The notes beneath the pieces are model-generated. The model saw nothing but the letters and a program-made list of their open reading frames with translations, searched no databases and had not been told where the DNA came from. Both the position numbers and the translations under genes were made by a program. A stretch of DNA of 37,500 nucleotides from Mortierella sp. BCC40632 (taxonomy: Eukaryota > Mortierellomycota > Mortierellomycetes > Mortierellales > Mortierellaceae): positions 1,402,501-1,440,000 of the forward strand of contig WAEK01000007.1 in assembly GCA_011634665.1 (NCBI GenBank), written 5' to 3'. Positions 33,477 to 37,500 of this stretch are shown in pieces (positions within the stretch are counted from its first letter, which is position 1; every line of letters starts with the position of its first letter).

Positions 33477-34955
33477 GATGAAAGAGGATGAGGGATGGAA
33501 ACCAGCGATAGGCTACGTGTGGGGGGAGAAGAAAGAGGAATGGGGAGAGCGAAGTGATGGATGAGCGACGGCAAGTTGGTCGAGTGGAAAGGTCGAAGTA
33601 GGAGGGAGAAGGATGGATGGAGGAGTGGAAGGAAGGATTGATGGAGCGATGGATGGATGGATGGAGCGATGGATGGGTGGATGGATGGATGGATGGATGG
33701 ATTTGCCGATGGATGGATGGATGGATGGAGGAAAGGATGGGGGAGGAAAAGAGGGACCAGTCGCGTGGAGAGAGAGGGATGAGACTAGAGAGAGAGATGG
33801 CTAGAGTAGGAAAGGAGAAAAGAAAGAAAAAGAGAAAAAGAGAAAGAGAAGGGGAAAAAAAAGTGGCGCTCAACAAGGAGACAGAGCTGTCCGATGAGAC
33901 ACGTTAGACGAGGACAAAGAATGAGGATGCAGAGGATGATAGATGTGATGGCGAACCAGAGAGATGACAATGCAGTGTGTGTGAGAGAGAGCAGAACAGA
34001 GGACTGTCCCAATGGAAATCAACCGCTGTGCAAATCAATCCTCCCCTGACTGGTGAGGGATTCCCACTGGCGGGTGTATCCAATTATCTTTGTTCTCTCT
34101 CTCTTTCTCTCTCTCTCCATCCCCCTCGCCGCCCCATTTCACTTCAGCCTGTGCACACGAACAACACACAACGGTCCGTTTTTCATGTGGTCTGCACACA
34201 ACTGTGAGCGCTCCTACAACATAGTCTCCTCTTCTTCTTCTATCGTTTTGTCCTTCCTTGTGGTCGCTCTGCATCCTCGTCTTCTCTTTGTCCTCCTCTT
34301 CGTCCTCCTTTACTACTAACACACAGCCGTCTGCTTGTATTTTTACTTCCGCAAAGGCCAGTGCTCTCGCTGACGCTCCGCGGCTTCATATGAAATCCCA
34401 CTGAGCCTTGACCTTGTCTGCTCCACGTCCTACTCTGCGTCTCGCTGTCGTGTAACCACCTCCACTTAACCTCGCCTCAGCTTGTTTCCTCTCCTCGGCT
34501 GGCGTCCCACCTGCCTCTCTCTGGTCTCCTACTCTTTCAGCTCGGCACGGCAGGCTACCAGCCGTGGCGCCCGCCAGCTCGGGCGGCACGCACTACCCTC
34601 GGCACTCTTCTGAGCAGGCCTGTCCCCACTCGAATGTGAGCCCTATCTCTGTCCACAAGCTGTTCGCTGAATAGAGAAATAATAGTAACGCGTTTCGGTT
34701 TGCGTAGGAGCCACTTTAATGGCCATGCGTGATACTTTGTTTTTCTTTTTTCTGTTTTTTTTTCTAGAGCTAACTAGGAGTGTCCAGAGCGTCCATCTAG
34801 TTTCCCGCGCTTATCCTGCTGGAGATGCAGGCTAATCCCAGGTCCCCTTTTCTGTTCTTTTCTGTTGTTTTGGTTTGGTTTGGTTTGTTTTAGTATGACT
34901 TGTTGGGTTTGTCCTATCCTTTCATAACCATTTGGCTTTAATAAGAGGACCAGGG
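33477..34955. promoter_or_regulatory. YPP1 promoter region and 3' flank of the CDC4-like gene
   Basis: 1.48 kb between the start codon of the TPR gene and the stop codon of the F-box gene, both on the minus strand. It contains a GGAT-type tetranucleotide array, pyrimidine-rich blocks (34090-34340) and a GC-richer stretch (34420-34620) without recognisable features. The 3' end of the F-box gene has an ATTAAA (minus strand, 34942-34937) 14 nt past its stop. Confidence 0.5.
33611..33731. repeat. (GGAT)n tetranucleotide array
   Basis: An imperfect GGAT/GATG array of about 120 bp, interrupted by AGC and TTTGCC units, lies 135-255 bp upstream of the YPP1 start. In the sense direction of YPP1 it reads CCAT and so adds no upstream ATG. 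Frames through it encode only WMDG repeats. Confidence 0.9.
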
Positions 34956-35984
34956 CTAGTCAGGAAGCGTGGGCGCCACCGAATCAAAGCAAATCACCTC
35001 CATGACAGTCCGGCCATTCCTTTGCATGCAGATCACTACCCTCTCCTCACAAATCGCCACCCGCCAGATAGCCGCATCAGTCTTGGTCAACTCTCGCATT
35101 AGTTTGCCAGACTCTCGGTCCCAGAGCTTGACGGATCCATCGTTGCCACCTGTCACGATCCGTTTTGCATCGAAGCAGAGACTGGTAATGGATTGGTCAT
35201 GGGCTTGGACGCGATAGGCGCATTCAAACTTTTTGAGATTCCAAAGATACATGAGACCATCACCACCGCCTGTCATCAGATGATCACCCGAGAGCTGGAG
35301 CTGGCCAACAAGTTGGGTGTGACCCTGTAATGTGGCTAGACAGGCTCCCGTTGTTGGTGACCAGAGTCGGCAGGTCGAGTCCAGTGATCCAGTGATGATG
35401 TACTCGCCATTGAAGGCAATCGAGTAGATCTGTTGGAAATGGCCCTGCAGTACTAGCAGGCACTCACCCGTGATTAGACTCCAGACCCTTGCTGTGCAGT
35501 CGTACGAACCAGAGACCAAAAGATCCCCATGCGTCTCGATGCATCGAACAGAATCCCGATGACCTTGGAGTAGGAATTTGCATTCGCCCGTGTAAATATT
35601 CCAGACCCGTAGTGTTGCATCCCTAGAACCGGTAATGGCATAGCGTCTGTTGTATAACTTGAGGCACCGAATTGTACCTGTATGACCGAGCATGACTTGG
35701 CGACATTGACCAGTGTACATATCCCAGACGCGCACCTCACTAAATTTCAAGAAAAGGAGCAGGAGCAGGAGCAGGAGTAGGAGTAGGAGTAGGAGTAGGA
35801 GTAGGAGCAGGAGCAGGAGCAAGAGCAGGAATAGGAGTAGCGACAAAGGGGGGAACGGTTAGTGGGCGTTCCGTTGTACCGTTATAAGCGTGGCAGAAAT
35901 TACCATCTCGCGTGTTGGTCTCCTCCCTTTCTCTCCTCTTCCTCTCCAACTCGGGGGCGGTCCCATTTCATTTCATTTCTTTTC

Positions 35985-36015
<31 letters not shown>

Positions 36016-37500
36016 CTTTTTTTTTTCTTTTTTTTCTTTTCTTTTTTTTTTTTTTTTTTTTTTTGATCTCCTTACCGATCACATCCTCCCGATACAAGAA
36101 TCTTTTCTCCTGTCACCATGTCAACGTCCTTGGAAAACTCGAGTGCCCAGACGCCAAGAGTGTGTCCTCGCAATGTCCGGAGGAGTTCACCCGTGGGAGT
36201 GTCAAAGATTTGAATCCAACTATTGTCGCATCCGACGACAATGTGATCATGGTCAAACTGCAACGCTGTGACTACACCCGCACCAGGGGCTGTGTAGCTG
36301 ATCATGGTATTATGTCCCTGGATCCAGTTGCGATTGATCATGAAACGACGCCGGAAATAGGCCTTGTAGGACTCGACGCCTGCCAGGGGCGATGGCCGCC
36401 TTGTTCGTGCCTGAGAAACTGGTCGTTGCTGCTCTTTCGACGAGGATTGGCCCTCGGCAGGGGGCGATTGCGCTATGGACGCAAGGTCGAAGCCACCATT
36501 GGTGCAAAAATGACAGATAAAAAAAAAAAAAAACGACCACCACTTTAGACACAATGATCTGGGACAAAAACAAAAAGAACCGGGTGGTGGAAAAAAAAAA
36601 AAAAAAAAGAATGCTTAGAGTGGCTAGCCCCTCTCTTCCCCCAACTTTGACCTGGACAAAGTAGTTCTTACCTGTGGTCGAAGTGGAGATCAACGATGAG
36701 AAATAGGATGTCGTTGTGGGGCCTGGTGGTATTGCCCTTGTACCTGTGGTGAGCGAGCCTTGGTTCTCAAGTAGCATTGCCTCCAGTACCGATACTGTAT
36801 TTGCAGAAGATGATCCTGCGAGTCCTGAAAGTGGGTAACTGTGTCGCCAGGAAGGAGGGGTATTGGACGACGATTGAGAGGAGGAAGCCCGGAGGCTTGA
36901 GGAGGCCAGGGTCCGGGTGGATGAAGTCGATGTTTGAAGAGGAACAAGAGTCGAGCTAGAGAGGGTCTCTAGGGATTGTGTCCTTGTCTGACTATGGAGA
37001 AGCGAGGTGGTCCGCGCAAGACGATAGGTTGCAGGACTCGGTAAGGTCGAGCAGGAGGATGGGCCAAAGTGCTTGGTGCATTGGGCACGCCAAACCCAGT
37101 CGACCGACTCAACCAAACGACGCCAGTATCTCGAAACCTGACTAATTCGAGTAAGTGACTTGGGGTCATCAATAAACGACAGGACATGGTGTGCCAGCTC
37201 TAAAGGTAGGTCGTGGAGAAAGTCGCGCTTCAGTTTAGGAGCAATTGTGTTGGACAGGAAGGTGAGTTGTGAGGTCGAGCAGGTGTTGACAAGGCTGTTC
37301 AGTAGTGCCAGTTGTGAGGAGACATCCAGAGCTCGAAAGGCCTCGGTTAGGGCATCGACTGTAGACATGGTTGTGACGACAGCAGAAGATGTGGAGGTAG
37401 GAGCGATATCGAATGGAGCACCGATTGTATCTGTGTCTGTGGGAGAAGAGGATGAAGGAGATGGAAGTTGACTTTGTGGCCGTTGAGAGAGTGGTGTGAG
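34956..37500 (-). CDS. CDC4: Cdc4/FBXW7-type F-box/WD40 substrate receptor, frame open at right edge
   Basis: Minus-strand exons are 37500 (edge)-36672, 36472-36076 and 35739-34956, with phases 1 and 2 in agreement. A methionine at 37368 starts MSTVDALTEAF, but the same frame stays open for 44 more codons to the window edge, so the N-terminus may lie outside. From Met37368 the order is: a D-domain-like dimerisation segment (5-46), an F-box (47-92: LHDLPLELAHHVLSFIDDPK), a Ser-rich linker, KAYFRRRFMINRNW, then eight WD40 blades. The three arginines that bind phosphodegrons in FBXW7 are present, in TIRCLK, TGSRDATLRVW and SVRCIE. The protein should act in an SCF ubiquitin ligase, recruiting phosphorylated cell-cycle regulators in the nucleus; substrates are not known. 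Paralogues such as Pop1 or Met30 are the main alternative. Confidence 0.9.
35756..35840 (-). repeat. GGAGCA/GGAGTA hexamer array in CDC4-like intron 3
   Basis: About 85 bp of 6-bp units, alternating blocks of GGAGCA and GGAGTA, lie in the last intron. On the sense strand they read as C/T-rich units directly upstream of the acceptor at 35740, so they extend its polypyrimidine tract. Confidence 0.92.
35970..36064 (-). repeat. TTTTC/T-run array in CDC4-like intron 3
   Basis: A block of TTTTC pentamers and long T-runs on the plus strand, A/G-rich on the sense strand, lies close to the donor of the same intron (36075). Together with the hexamer array it makes up about half of this 336-nt intron. 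Confidence 0.9.

Noticed and set aside
33613..33907. Plus-strand open frames with WMDG repeats
   Set aside because: They are a direct translation of the GGAT tetranucleotide array in the YPP1 promoter and have no non-repeat protein sequence.
35740..35846. Poly-Leu N-terminus of the last CDC4-like exon
   Set aside because: It is the hexamer array of intron 3 translated; the WD40 frame joins exon 2 in phase at 35739.

Overview
The window is nuclear DNA of a filamentous fungus, most likely an early-diverging lineage close to Mortierellaceae (Mucoromycota sensu lato). The evidence is intron-rich genes with GTAAGT-like donors and introns mostly of 95-220 nt, pyrimidine-rich leaders, abundant A/T homopolymers and C-ending codons. 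The protein complement is fungal: SSD1, YPP1, a CDC4-type F-box protein and a CHY-finger protein. The lineage is an inference from sequence character; no database comparison was possible.

Layout, left to right. (1) 1-2818, minus: 5' part of an SSD1-like RNA-binding protein that runs off the left edge. (2) 2819-3823: divergent, CT-rich promoter region. (3) 3824-16128, plus: a compact run of four genes. They are a CCCH / two RWD-like / CHY zinc-finger protein, a USP16/45-type ubiquitin hydrolase with a ZnF-UBP domain, a sigma/alpha-like glutathione S-transferase, and an unrecognised ~1043-residue protein with a KEN box and a WD40-like C-terminal half. Spacers are only 225-400 bp. (4) 16129-26873: a gene-poor stretch of nearly 11 kb with one small intronless gene (21277-21819) encoding a 180-residue protein rich in RRxS/T motifs. 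(5) 26874-28356, minus: ribosomal protein eL6. (6) 29387-33476, minus: a nine-exon TPR protein of the Ypp1/TTC7 family, including a GC-AG intron. (7) 34956-37500, minus: a Cdc4/FBXW7-type F-box/WD40 protein whose frame stays open to the right edge.

The genes are a chromosomal neighbourhood, not an operon. Two act in the ubiquitin system (USP16-like and CDC4-like), two in cell-surface and signalling functions (SSD1, YPP1), and one in translation (eL6). No tRNA, rRNA, mobile element or CRISPR array was recognised.

The most interesting signal is in the CCCH/CHY gene. Its two RWD-like domains look like a tandem duplication, and each is interrupted by a phase-2 intron at the equivalent position. 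The exon between is a multiple of three (618 nt) and is flanked by near-perfect complementary (TC)n and (AG)n tracts of 37-38 nt. That arrangement would favour in-frame exon skipping or a circular RNA with no in-frame stop.
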